Below, one piece after another: positions 6,758 to 13,969 of a DNA stretch of 38,558 bases. A program made the position numbers and the translations under genes. How positions within the stretch are numbered: the stretch's first letter is position 1; each line of letters starts with the position of its first letter. The notes beneath the pieces were generated by a model, which did no database searches, had not been told where the DNA came from, and saw nothing but the letters and a program-made list of their open reading frames with translations. Origin of the DNA: an uncultured Nitrospira sp. (GTDB lineage Bacteria > Nitrospirota > Nitrospiria > Nitrospirales > Nitrospiraceae); the NCBI GenBank assembly GCA_902500785.1, contig CABVRW010000003.1:97886-136443 (forward strand), given 5' to 3'.

Positions 6758-7849
6758 TTAGGCCCGGAAACAGTCTCCGAACCGATTATTGAGCACATCC
6801 TGGAGGTGAAAGTGTTCCTGCGTGATAAAGCCGCGATAGGCTGATGGTTTGGCGAGCACGAGATCGACGACACTGCACAGCGACGACGCCGTGGTGACTT
6901 GGATAGCGGACCAGAGACGCCCGAGAAGAGTTTGCGGATACACCTTCTTCACGTAGGTCTCCTCGAACAATTCTCCCTGTCGAGTCCCGGTGACGGCGGC
7001 ATAAATCAGCACCACATCCTGGTAAGTCTGCGGAATCGCTCCCTCGAGAATACGTTTGAGCGTCGCTCGATCCTCGTTCAGTTTGAGATCTTTCATGAGG
7101 AAGTGGATTTTCTCGCAATGGCCGGGATACCGCAGGGTCTTATAATTCATCGTGCGAACCCGTCCGCGGTAGGTATCGGCCAAGGTGCCCAGCCCGCCGG
7201 ACGTGTTGAAGGCTTCATAGAGAAGACCGTCGAGTTCGATCGTCTCATAGCCTTCCAGTGGTTGTAATGGAACTTCCTCTCCATTTTCGATTCCGACGCA
7301 GACATTTCCATACTCATTGATCAACCCGTCGGTGGACCAGGTAAGGGAATACTTTAACGCATTGCTGGGATGAACGGGCAGCGCACCGACGCGCATCTTC
7401 ACATTATCGATGGACTCGAAATGGCCGATCAGGTCGTTCGTCACGATACTGATAAAACCGGGGGCTAACCCGCACTGGGGGATAAACGCCTGATCAGCGC
7501 CCTCGCTGATCGCCTTGACGCGACCGGTCACGGACACATCTTCGGTCAGATCGAAATAGTGTAATTGATGGGCTCGTGCGATCTCCGCGACGGCCGGATT
7601 ACAAAAGTACGGCAGACTGGAGATCACGGCATCAAACCGATGGGAAGTCACATAGGCCACAACCGAGTCAGGCCGGCGCACATCCAACGCACAGGGGGTG
7701 ACCGCCGAAAGCGACAATTCATCAACCAGTCGCTTCGGCACATCCAGGGTGAGATCGGCCAGGTGAATGTGATACTGCCCCCTCGCGGATAGCAATCCTG
7801 CGACGAGAGACCCAATTTTCCCCGCTCCCAGCACCAATACCTGAGGCAT
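6758..7849 (-). CDS. Lysine 6-dehydrogenase / saccharopine dehydrogenase-like oxidoreductase
   Basis: This 363-residue protein begins with a Rossmann fold ([17 protein letters not shown], residues 4-20) and continues with a saccharopine-dehydrogenase-type C-terminal domain: [45 protein letters not shown] and [12 protein letters not shown]. The length and the last two blocks recall bacterial lysine 6-dehydrogenases (L-lysine to aminoadipate semialdehyde with NAD), which share this fold; a saccharopine dehydrogenase is the alternative, but no lysine-ketoglutarate reductase is present here. Followed at 7 bases by an ALDH7 gene, it would supply exactly that enzyme's substrate. GAGGTG precedes the ATG at 7849. 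First gene of the operon; no clear promoter found in the 137 bases upstream. Confidence 0.82.
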   Translation of the reverse strand: MPQVLVLGAGKIGSLVAGLLSARGQYHIHLADLTLDVPKRLVDELSLSAVTPCALDVRRPDSVVAYVTSHRFDAVISSLPYFCNPAVAEIARAHQLHYFDLTEDVSVTGRVKAISEGADQAFIPQCGLAPGFISIVTNDLIGHFESIDNVKMRVGALPVHPSNALKYSLTWSTDGLINEYGNVCVGIENGEEVPLQPLEGYETIELDGLLYEAFNTSGGLGTLADTYRGRVRTMNYKTLRYPGHCEKIHFLMKDLKLNEDRATLKRILEGAIPQTYQDVVLIYAAVTGTRQGELFEETYVKKVYPQTLLGRLWSAIQVTTASSLCSVVDLVLAKPSAYRGFITQEHFHLQDVLNNRFGDCFRA

Positions 7850-7986
7850 CCCGTCACCTCACGGCTCATTATACTCTTTATCTTCTCTCAGGCGAAAAGC
7901 ACGGCCTTTTCTTACTACGAGGGCGAAGGCAGGTAGCGAATAGGTTAGGACGGCAGGGGAGGAGGACGGTTCGACCCTACTGCGGG

Positions 7987-8739
7987 CTACGACGATGCCA
8001 GGCCAGAACGCGAGGGGGTAATCAGCCCCGACGATGTTGAGGAGGGATTGTCCATCGCCTCGAACAAGAGACAACACTTGAGGCGACCGCAGACACCAAG
8101 CAACTTGGGGTCATCGACGGGAAAACCCAACACCCGGGCTTGCTTAACGGTAACCGGCTTGACCTCAGTGAGAAAGGCGGCGCAGCACAGTACGAGACCG
8201 CACGTGTCGATTCCGCCCAATCGACTTGCTTCGTCACGCACTCCGACCTGACGCATTTCAATGCGTCCGCCGAATCGGCGCGCTAACAAGCGAACCAGTT
8301 CGCGGAAGTCGATTCGATCCTCAGCCGTATAAACGAAGGTCATCTGCCGGCGATGGAACGAGCAGAACACTTCCACGAGCTTCATTCTGAGGCCGAGGGC
8401 CGCCGCCTGCTCCCGACAAGCCTTCATCCCTTCCGCTGCCAACCGTTCATACCGATCGATCGTCGCACCATCTTCCGCCGTCGCCTTCCGAGCAATGGAC
8501 TGTATCACGCGCATAGGCGGAACGAACGGCATGACCTGAGGAACCCCATAGACAACCCCATAACTCAACTCTCCGGCCACATCGAGCAGCACACGATCCC
8601 CGCTGGCCAGGAGCACTTCCCCGGCGTCGAATTTCTTCACCTCTCCCCGGTCACGGATCTTTACGCTCACGATCCTGACGGCTGAGGGGTAGGGCTTCGC
8701 GAGTTCTTGCGCAAGAAGTTTCTCGACCATGGAATGCAT
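7987..8739 (-). CDS. RicT-like PSP1 domain protein
   Basis: This 250-residue protein has the PSP1/RicT signature: FCSFHRRQMTFVYTAEDRIDFRELV (124-150) leading to two cysteine clusters, DTCGLVLCCAAFL (178-190, Cys180/185/186) and GVCGRLKCCLLFE (215-227, Cys217/222/223). In Bacillus, RicT (YaaT) is part of the Fe-S-binding Ric complex that supports RNase Y-dependent mRNA processing, biofilm and sporulation. Here the protein ends about 23 residues after the last cysteine cluster in a Ser-rich tail, lacking the longer C-terminus of Bacillus RicT. No RicA or RicF partner is in view. ATG at 8739 with a second in-frame ATG three codons on; both lack a strong Shine-Dalgarno. Confidence 0.85.
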   Translation of the reverse strand: MHSMVEKLLAQELAKPYPSAVRIVSVKIRDRGEVKKFDAGEVLLASGDRVLLDVAGELSYGVVYGVPQVMPFVPPMRVIQSIARKATAEDGATIDRYERLAAEGMKACREQAAALGLRMKLVEVFCSFHRRQMTFVYTAEDRIDFRELVRLLARRFGGRIEMRQVGVRDEASRLGGIDTCGLVLCCAAFLTEVKPVTVKQARVLGFPVDDPKLLGVCGRLKCCLLFEAMDNPSSTSSGLITPSRSGLASS

Positions 8740-8830
8740 GATACACCATCCAATCTTTCAATTGAAATGCTAGGCGCGTTCAGGTCGCTGTTGAAATCTG
8801 TTCCAGCACCACGGTCACTCACTCGACAAC

Positions 8831-8860
8831 TCAGTTGAATATATTTCAGTTGAATATATT
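8831..8860. repeat. Two perfect 15-base tandem repeats
   Basis: The 15-mer TCAGTTGAATATATT occurs twice back to back (8831-8845 and 8846-8860) in an AT-rich 230-base gap between the RicT-like gene (minus strand) and the HExxH gene (plus strand). The placement between divergent genes would suit a tandem operator, or it may be a recent slippage duplication. Confidence 0.8.
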
Positions 8861-8969
8861 CCATAACATGCTGATAAAAATGAATATTCTGACAGGAAGA
8901 CGAAACAGGAAATATGTTAGGCTATCCGGGGACAGGAATTCTTGACAGGGGTCACCCATTGTTACGACC

Positions 8970-9227
8970 GTGAGGGAAATGGTGCGAATACCAAATAAAG
9001 TGATCCTTCCATTCGGCTATCACATCATGATCCGGCAGGTTACCGACTCAGAGATGGACCGGCAGGATGCCAATGCGGATGGGATTTGGGACAACGAAGC
9101 CAAAGTAATCTATATCCGCAAACGACTTCCCGTCACGCGACGGAGATACATTCTGGCCCACGAATTGGGACACGCATGGCTGGACTGGCAGCATCGCTAT
9201 TTGGATGATGGAAAAGCTCGTAGCTGA
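8970..9227 (+). CDS. Small HExxH metallopeptidase-like protein
   Basis: This 85-residue protein has a zinc-protease active-site helix YILAHELGHAWLDW (HELGH at about 65-69) preceded by a beta-hairpin-like segment (AKVIYIRKRLP) characteristic of the ImmA/IrrE-type gluzincin core. Only the minimal core is present: there is no helix-turn-helix, no GAF domain and little after the HExxH helix, so the third zinc ligand is not obvious. It may be a genuine mini-metallopeptidase or a remnant of a larger IrrE-like protein. The start is uncertain: GTG at 8970, ATG at 8979 or GTG at 8982. It stands alone between divergent and convergent neighbours. Confidence 0.6.
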   Translation: MREMVRIPNKVILPFGYHIMIRQVTDSEMDRQDANADGIWDNEAKVIYIRKRLPVTRRRYILAHELGHAWLDWQHRYLDDGKARS

Positions 9228-9289
9228 TCTTTGGTCGGTGGGTACGCGAACGCCTTTCCCGATCGGATTCGACTCTTTCCTCAACACAC

Positions 9290-9775
9290 CTACCTGTCGG
9301 CTTGCGTCCGTTCGAGCCGTAGAATTTCATTCCACTCTTCGGCCCGCACCGGCTGAACCGATAGGCGCGATCCTTTGCGAAGCAATTCCATACCCTTCAG
9401 GCCAACCTGCCCTCGCAACAGGTCCAATGACATCGGAGCCATGAATTTGCGAACGAATCGAATGTCGACCATCACCCAACGTGGTTGATCGGGGTCGCTG
9501 TCCGGATCGTAGTGCGTATCCAGCCGATCGAACTGCGTGGCATCCGGATAGGCGGATTTCACCACTTCGGCAATCCCCACCACTGAAGGAGGATCGGCAT
9601 TACTATGATAAAACAAGACCTCATCGCCCACCCTCATTGTCCGCATGAAATTCCGCGCCTGGTAATTGCGCACACCATCCCACGAGGTTGTTTTCTTGGG
9701 CGATCGAGCAAGGTCGTCGATTGAGAACGCCTCGGGCTCAGATTTCATCAACCAATACTGCCGTCCGCCTGCCAT
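9290..9775 (-). CDS. EVE domain protein (THYN1-like)
   Basis: This 161-residue cytoplasmic protein is a single EVE domain: YWLMKSEPEAFSIDDL at the N-terminus, then TSWDGVRNYQARNFMR, VGDEVLFYHSN and VVGIAEVVK, all hallmark blocks of the THYN1/EVE family. EVE domains share the PUA-like fold and are thought to bind modified bases in DNA or RNA, as YTH and other readers do. The start is the ATG at 9775 because AGGAGG lies 4 bases upstream and homologous sequence begins there; an in-frame ATG at 9826 adds 17 unlikely residues. It converges with the small HExxH gene. Confidence 0.92.
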   Translation of the reverse strand: MAGGRQYWLMKSEPEAFSIDDLARSPKKTTSWDGVRNYQARNFMRTMRVGDEVLFYHSNADPPSVVGIAEVVKSAYPDATQFDRLDTHYDPDSDPDQPRWVMVDIRFVRKFMAPMSLDLLRGQVGLKGMELLRKGSRLSVQPVRAEEWNEILRLERTQADR

Positions 9776-9855
9776 CGAACCTCCTGAACACTTGGTGTCT
9801 CCGCGCACACAGTGTATGCTGAGCACTCCGTCTCGCCTGTCAACCGGGAGCGTCT

Positions 9856-10668
9856 ATGGATCTTACGCCTATGTGGTTCGGTGTGTATAAGGCCGTGAAA
9901 TACTTGCTGTACCCTCTGTCCTGGATTGCCATCACAGGACTATTCGCCCTGCTGACCGCCTGCTTTCCCGTGACTCCCGGGAGAACAACCTGGGTCAGAC
10001 GGTTCACCCTCTGCACGGTGCTGCTCCTGCTGCTGACCGCCACCCCGATTCTCTCCGCCATATACTTGGCGCTGCTTGAAACTCGCTATCCGCCGTTCCA
10101 GCCCACATCCACATCACAATTCGACGCCGTGGTCGTCCTGGCAGGCGGCGTCTTTCAGAAAGGATCCCTCCGTCCAGCCGACGACGTTTCTGATGCGTCG
10201 CGCCAACGCACCGCCTGTGGCGCAGATCTGTGGATCAAACACCTTGCCCCTAAATTGCTGCTGACGGGAGGCGACGCCACCGTACTCAGGACCGGCCCGC
10301 TGGAATCCCACGAGATGAAACGGTGGGCGCTACGACTCGGCGTGCCGGAAGCCGCTATCCTGATCGAGGAGAAGTCCCGAACCACCTATGAGAATGCCAT
10401 AGAGACCAAGGCGATTCTGGGTGCAGGACACATCCTGTTGGTGACCGCCGCCTATCACCTACCCCGTGCCGTGGGCCTGTTCGAAAAACAAGGCTTTGTC
10501 GTGACACCCGTCCCGTGCGGCTATGAGTCGAAACACACGCCGCAACAAGCTTGGGAACAACGGACCTTCTTCGATTTCCTTCCCACAGCCAAGGCCTTGC
10601 TCATCACCAGCCAGGCCATCGAGGAAGTCGCCGGAATGATGATCTATGGGCTTGCCGGAAAATTATGA
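9856..10668 (+). CDS. YdcF/SanA-like DUF218 membrane protein
   Basis: This 270-residue inner-membrane protein has two hydrophobic helices near residues 13-37 and 50-72, followed by a DUF218 domain from about residue 89 (FDAVVVLAGGVF). Domain motifs present are LLLTGGDA, EEKSRTTYENAIET and LLVTAAYHLPRA, which form the conserved acidic/His active-site region of the family. The E. coli relatives ElyC and SanA act in envelope integrity and cell-wall precursor metabolism, with the catalytic reaction not well defined. GGGAG lies 5 bases before the ATG. It is transcribed alone, divergent from the EVE gene (80 bases apart) and convergent with the PQQ-type dehydrogenase (20 bases). Confidence 0.9.
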   Translation: MDLTPMWFGVYKAVKYLLYPLSWIAITGLFALLTACFPVTPGRTTWVRRFTLCTVLLLLLTATPILSAIYLALLETRYPPFQPTSTSQFDAVVVLAGGVFQKGSLRPADDVSDASRQRTACGADLWIKHLAPKLLLTGGDATVLRTGPLESHEMKRWALRLGVPEAAILIEEKSRTTYENAIETKAILGAGHILLVTAAYHLPRAVGLFEKQGFVVTPVPCGYESKHTPQQAWEQRTFFDFLPTAKALLITSQAIEEVAGMMIYGLAGKL

Positions 10669-10688
10669 GAACCAGTCGACTGTTCTGG

Positions 10689-11870
10689 CTAACGACCCGA
10701 TTCCACGCGATAGATACCTCCCCCATGATCCACCACATAGAGTTCGCCTTCTTGATCTTCTCCGAACGAAGAAATTCGAAGACCTGACCGGAACAATACC
10801 TGGGCTCCCTCAGCAACACCCGAATAGGCGCCGCCTTCTACCCGTGCACCCATTATCTCTCCGGTACAGTAGTCTCCATAGACATACACGTCTTTGAGCG
10901 CCGCCTGGATCTGCCCGCGGTACACGTATCCACCAGTGATCGAACAACGACCGGCCTCATGTCCATACTCAAGGACCGGAAGCTGGAGTCCGGACCCATC
11001 GCAGTCCGTTTTGGGAAGAAAGCAATGTCGGCCTTCCATGAGACGCCACCCATAGTTACCTCCCCGTACCACCGCATCCACCTCTTCCCAGGCATGTTGC
11101 CCGACATCACCGACCCACAAGACGCCGGACTTGCGGTCGAACGAGAACCGCCAAGGATTGCGAAAACCAATCGCATAGATCTCTGGCCGTCCTCCGCCAG
11201 ACACATAAGGATTGTCGACAGGAATGGCGTAGGGCTCTCCACCATCCACTTCAAGACGGAGAATCTTTCCCAATAGATCGTCCGGATTCTGAGCGCGATG
11301 ATCCGGATCGCCGCGCCCGCCCCCGTCCCCTCTCCCGATATAGAGTGCGCCGTCTGGCCCGAATGCGATCATGCCTCCATTGTGATTGGCAAAGGGTTGG
11401 GCCAGGGCCATGAGCACGCGTTCCTGACGACCCACCTGATCGATCTTGGAGTCTCGCCGGTACTCCGCGACAACCGTTGCACCGTCAGGCTGTCGGGTAT
11501 AACTCACGAACAGCCGTCCGTTTCGTGCAAAGTCCGGATGAAACGCCAGTCCCAGCAACCCACGCTCTCCCCCGGCCAGCACTCGGTCGCTGAGATCCAG
11601 AAACGGGGCAGGCTGCAACAGCTCGTGCGCCAGAACACGGATGCGGCCGCCTTGCTCCACAACGAACAGCCGTCCGCTGCCGTCTCCCGCATGGGTCAAA
11701 TAGAGCGGCTGTACCAACCCCGCCGTCACGATCGGCCTCAACGCCAGCGCGGGTCGATGGCCATCCTGGTCTGTGAGGGGTTGGGCCTGCCCTTCAACCG
11801 ACGTCATTCCCGCTATCAGAACCACCACCAACAGGACGACAGGAGCCAGTTGAGATCCAGCCATTCGCAT
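10689..11870 (-). CDS. PQQ-dependent sugar (aldose) dehydrogenase-like protein
   Basis: This 393-residue secreted protein has a signal peptide (hydrophobic core residues 8-25, probable cleavage before AQPLTD). The rest is a six-bladed GSDH/YliI-type propeller: PLYLTHAGDGSGRLFVVEQ, RGLLGLAFHPDF, FANHNGGMIAFGPDGALYIG, DDLLGKILRL, IGFRNPWRFSFD and VGQHAWEEVD. The HNGG histidine and the Arg of FRNPWRF are positions used for PQQ/substrate in soluble glucose dehydrogenase. It probably oxidises sugars or related compounds in the periplasm; the substrate is unknown, and some family members lack catalysis. The stop of the preceding gene lies 3 bases upstream of the ATG, so the two are probably one transcript. 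Confidence 0.88.
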   Translation of the reverse strand: MRMAGSQLAPVVLLVVVLIAGMTSVEGQAQPLTDQDGHRPALALRPIVTAGLVQPLYLTHAGDGSGRLFVVEQGGRIRVLAHELLQPAPFLDLSDRVLAGGERGLLGLAFHPDFARNGRLFVSYTRQPDGATVVAEYRRDSKIDQVGRQERVLMALAQPFANHNGGMIAFGPDGALYIGRGDGGGRGDPDHRAQNPDDLLGKILRLEVDGGEPYAIPVDNPYVSGGGRPEIYAIGFRNPWRFSFDRKSGVLWVGDVGQHAWEEVDAVVRGGNYGWRLMEGRHCFLPKTDCDGSGLQLPVLEYGHEAGRCSITGGYVYRGQIQAALKDVYVYGDYCTGEIMGARVEGGAYSGVAEGAQVLFRSGLRISSFGEDQEGELYVVDHGGGIYRVESGR

Positions 11871-11873
11871 GGG

Positions 11874-12245
11874 TCACTCTCCAGAAGGCTCACGCTCAAG
11901 ATAATCGATCACGGACGCATATGTCAGCTCGCGGACACGAGCCTTAGAAGGGCCAGGCGGACCGATACTGATTTCAAGCCACACACGATCGGAGATCTCG
12001 CTCCGTGCTTCGTTGCAGCGCCGCCACATGTCATGTAAGAACTCGATGGGCAATCCGACCTGCACCCCTTCCGACTCGATGCGGTCATCTAAAATCGCCA
12101 GTAAATCGGCAATGGCATGGTCAGGCTGATAGGGCGGCGCGGAGAAGCCGAACGTCTGCTGCGCTTGCGACTCTTGACGGGCCTGCTCAACCAGGTCCCG
12201 CATGTATTCTTTCAGCAAACCGATGATATGGCCGGACAAACGCAT
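11874..12245 (-). CDS. Hypothetical protein upstream of the PQQ-type dehydrogenase
   Basis: I do not recognise this gene. With the ATG at 12245 it encodes 123 residues starting MRLSGHIIGLLKEYMRDLVE, predicted mostly helical, with acidic and aromatic content (ADLLAILDDRIES, FLHDMWRRCNEA) and no signal peptide or membrane segment. The frame stays open to an ATG at 12401, which would overlap the divergent gene and add 52 basic, low-complexity residues; the shorter form leaves a 154-base divergent promoter region and is preferred, although no good Shine-Dalgarno is seen. The stop lies 3 bases before the dehydrogenase start, implying co-transcription. Confidence 0.6.
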   Translation of the reverse strand: MRLSGHIIGLLKEYMRDLVEQARQESQAQQTFGFSAPPYQPDHAIADLLAILDDRIESEGVQVGLPIEFLHDMWRRCNEARSEISDRVWLEISIGPPGPSKARVRELTYASVIDYLEREPSGE

Positions 12246-12399
12246 TGTCGAAAGAGTAGCCGCAATCGTCCCGCGGAGCAAGGGCCGAATCGCCGATCTC
12301 TTGGTTGACCGCCGATTCGGTCGTTCACTATGATAGCGACAATAGCCGGCCCTTGGGGCTTCAGTGGACATTCCACCCGGAAGAGTGCAATCGACCCCC

Positions 12400-13206
12400 A
12401 TGAGTAACCAGACGCTCGTCGAACATTTCGAAATTTCCCTTCACACTCCGAGTGGCGAGGTAACCACTGCCGTCGGCGTGCCGACAAGCTTCGTACCGAT
12501 CACGGCGATACTGCCGCTCATGCGAAGCCTTGGGGAAGAGGTTCAAGCCCTGGAGCAACGCCGGTTGGTTGAGGCCGGGCGAACAGTCTCCTGCCAAAAA
12601 GGTTGCGCAGCCTGTTGCCGCATGCTGGTGCCAATTTCGGTACCGGAAGCCTTTGCGCTGGCACAAGCCATCGACCGATTGGAGCAGAGCGAACGCAACC
12701 GGCGGCTGGCAAAACTCGACCTGGCTCAGCAACAGCTCGCCAGGGCCGGGTTACTCACGAAACTCTTCTCGTTTGCCGAGTCTCCAGACCCGGTCAACGA
12801 TGAGGCCATCGAACCGTTGAACCGGGCGTACTACGCGCTTCGCATGCCCTGCCCGTTCCTGGACGACGAAGTCTGCAGTATTTACGCCGATCGACCCGCG
12901 GCATGTCGCGAACTCGCCGTCACCTCGCCGGCCACAGAGTGTCAGGACATGACCAAACACACGGTTCAGCCGATTCCCGTCGCTGTTCGCATCAGTACGG
13001 CCCTGAGTCTCCTCTGGGCGGATCTGACGGCCACGACACCTCGCCTGATCCCACTCCCGTTGGCGATTGACTGGGCCAAACGGCATCAGGCCGAACAGAC
13101 GCAGAGATGGGCCGGGACGGAACTCTTCGAGAAGGCGCTCGACAAAATCGGGCGGTATCTCGGTCAGGAAACGGCCCGCCGCAGTAGCGGGTCAGAGCGA
13201 GAGTGA
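12400..13206 (+). CDS. YkgJ-type CxxCxxCC cysteine cluster protein
   Basis: This 268-residue protein has the first cluster CQKGCAACC at residues 65-73 (Cys65, 69, 72, 73) and a second region MPCPFLDDEVCSIYADRPAACREL. This spacing is the YkgJ/UPF0153 pattern, thought to bind zinc or an iron-sulfur centre; the reaction is unknown. Between the clusters is a helical, charged segment (QAIDRLEQSERNRRLAKLD). The C-terminal third is larger than in minimal YkgJ proteins. The ATG at 12400 is chosen because protein-like composition begins there; an in-frame ATG 36 bases upstream is less likely. The thrH gene follows 64 bases later on the same strand. Confidence 0.85.
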   Translation: MSNQTLVEHFEISLHTPSGEVTTAVGVPTSFVPITAILPLMRSLGEEVQALEQRRLVEAGRTVSCQKGCAACCRMLVPISVPEAFALAQAIDRLEQSERNRRLAKLDLAQQQLARAGLLTKLFSFAESPDPVNDEAIEPLNRAYYALRMPCPFLDDEVCSIYADRPAACRELAVTSPATECQDMTKHTVQPIPVAVRISTALSLLWADLTATTPRLIPLPLAIDWAKRHQAEQTQRWAGTELFEKALDKIGRYLGQETARRSSGSERE

Positions 13207-13270
13207 CGACTGATTTCTGAATTCGTTCCGTCCCAGCGATGCCACTCTCATGATGCGAAGAGGAGACTTC

Positions 13271-13891
13271 ATGCAGAACCCCGTGATTGTGTGTCTGGAC
13301 CTCGAGGGCGTGCTCGTCCCTGAAATCTGGGTCAACTTTGCCCTTAAAACCGGCATCGAAGAACTGAAAATCACGACCCGCGAAATGCCAGACTACGACG
13401 CGCTGATGACGCGACGTTTGCGCATCCTTGATGAGCATGGATTGACCCTTGCGGATATCCAATCCGTGATCGACGCCATGGGCCCGATGGACGGCGCGGC
13501 TGAGTTCATGGCCTGGCTGCGAGAGCGAGTGCAGGTCATCATCTTGTCGGACACGTTCTACGAATTTGCCCTTCCGTTGATGCGGCAACTGACCTATCCG
13601 ACGATTTTCTGCAATCAGCTGGAGATCGGACCGACCGGCAAGATCGTGAGCTACAAACTACGGCAACCGAGTCAGAAAAAGCATGCGGTCGCGGCACTGA
13701 AAAATCTGAACTTCCGCGTGATGGCTGCCGGAGACGCCTACAACGACACCGCGATGCTGGGAGAAGCGCACGCCGGTTTCTTCTTTCGCCCCCCCGACCA
13801 TCTCCCGAAGGAATTTCCTCAGTTCCCGGTGACGCAGACCTATGCTGAGTTACAAGAGCAGTTTCGTCAGGCAGGTGGCTTGCGGAGGTAA
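13271..13891 (+). CDS. thrH: ThrH phosphoserine phosphatase / homoserine phosphotransferase
   Basis: This 206-residue HAD-superfamily enzyme begins MQNPVIVCLDLEGVLVPEIW; Asp10 is the nucleophile and Glu12 takes the place of the usual second Asp (DLEG), which is the ThrH hallmark. The rest of the HAD machinery is present: VIILSDTFYEF (motif II Ser), a Lys in the KKHAV segment, and AAGDAYNDTAMLG (motif IV). Characterised Pseudomonas ThrH dephosphorylates phosphoserine and transfers the phosphate to homoserine, linking serine and threonine synthesis. AGGAGA lies 4 bases before the ATG at 13271; a start at 13250 is less good. Length matches the family (about 205). Confidence 0.92.
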   Translation: MQNPVIVCLDLEGVLVPEIWVNFALKTGIEELKITTREMPDYDALMTRRLRILDEHGLTLADIQSVIDAMGPMDGAAEFMAWLRERVQVIILSDTFYEFALPLMRQLTYPTIFCNQLEIGPTGKIVSYKLRQPSQKKHAVAALKNLNFRVMAAGDAYNDTAMLGEAHAGFFFRPPDHLPKEFPQFPVTQTYAELQEQFRQAGGLRR

Positions 13892-13969
13892 TCCCTGACT
13901 AATTATTGACCATTCCCCCTCGCTTCCGTGGAGGCCCGGGGCAGATCCGGTCATAGAACGGCGACAGGC

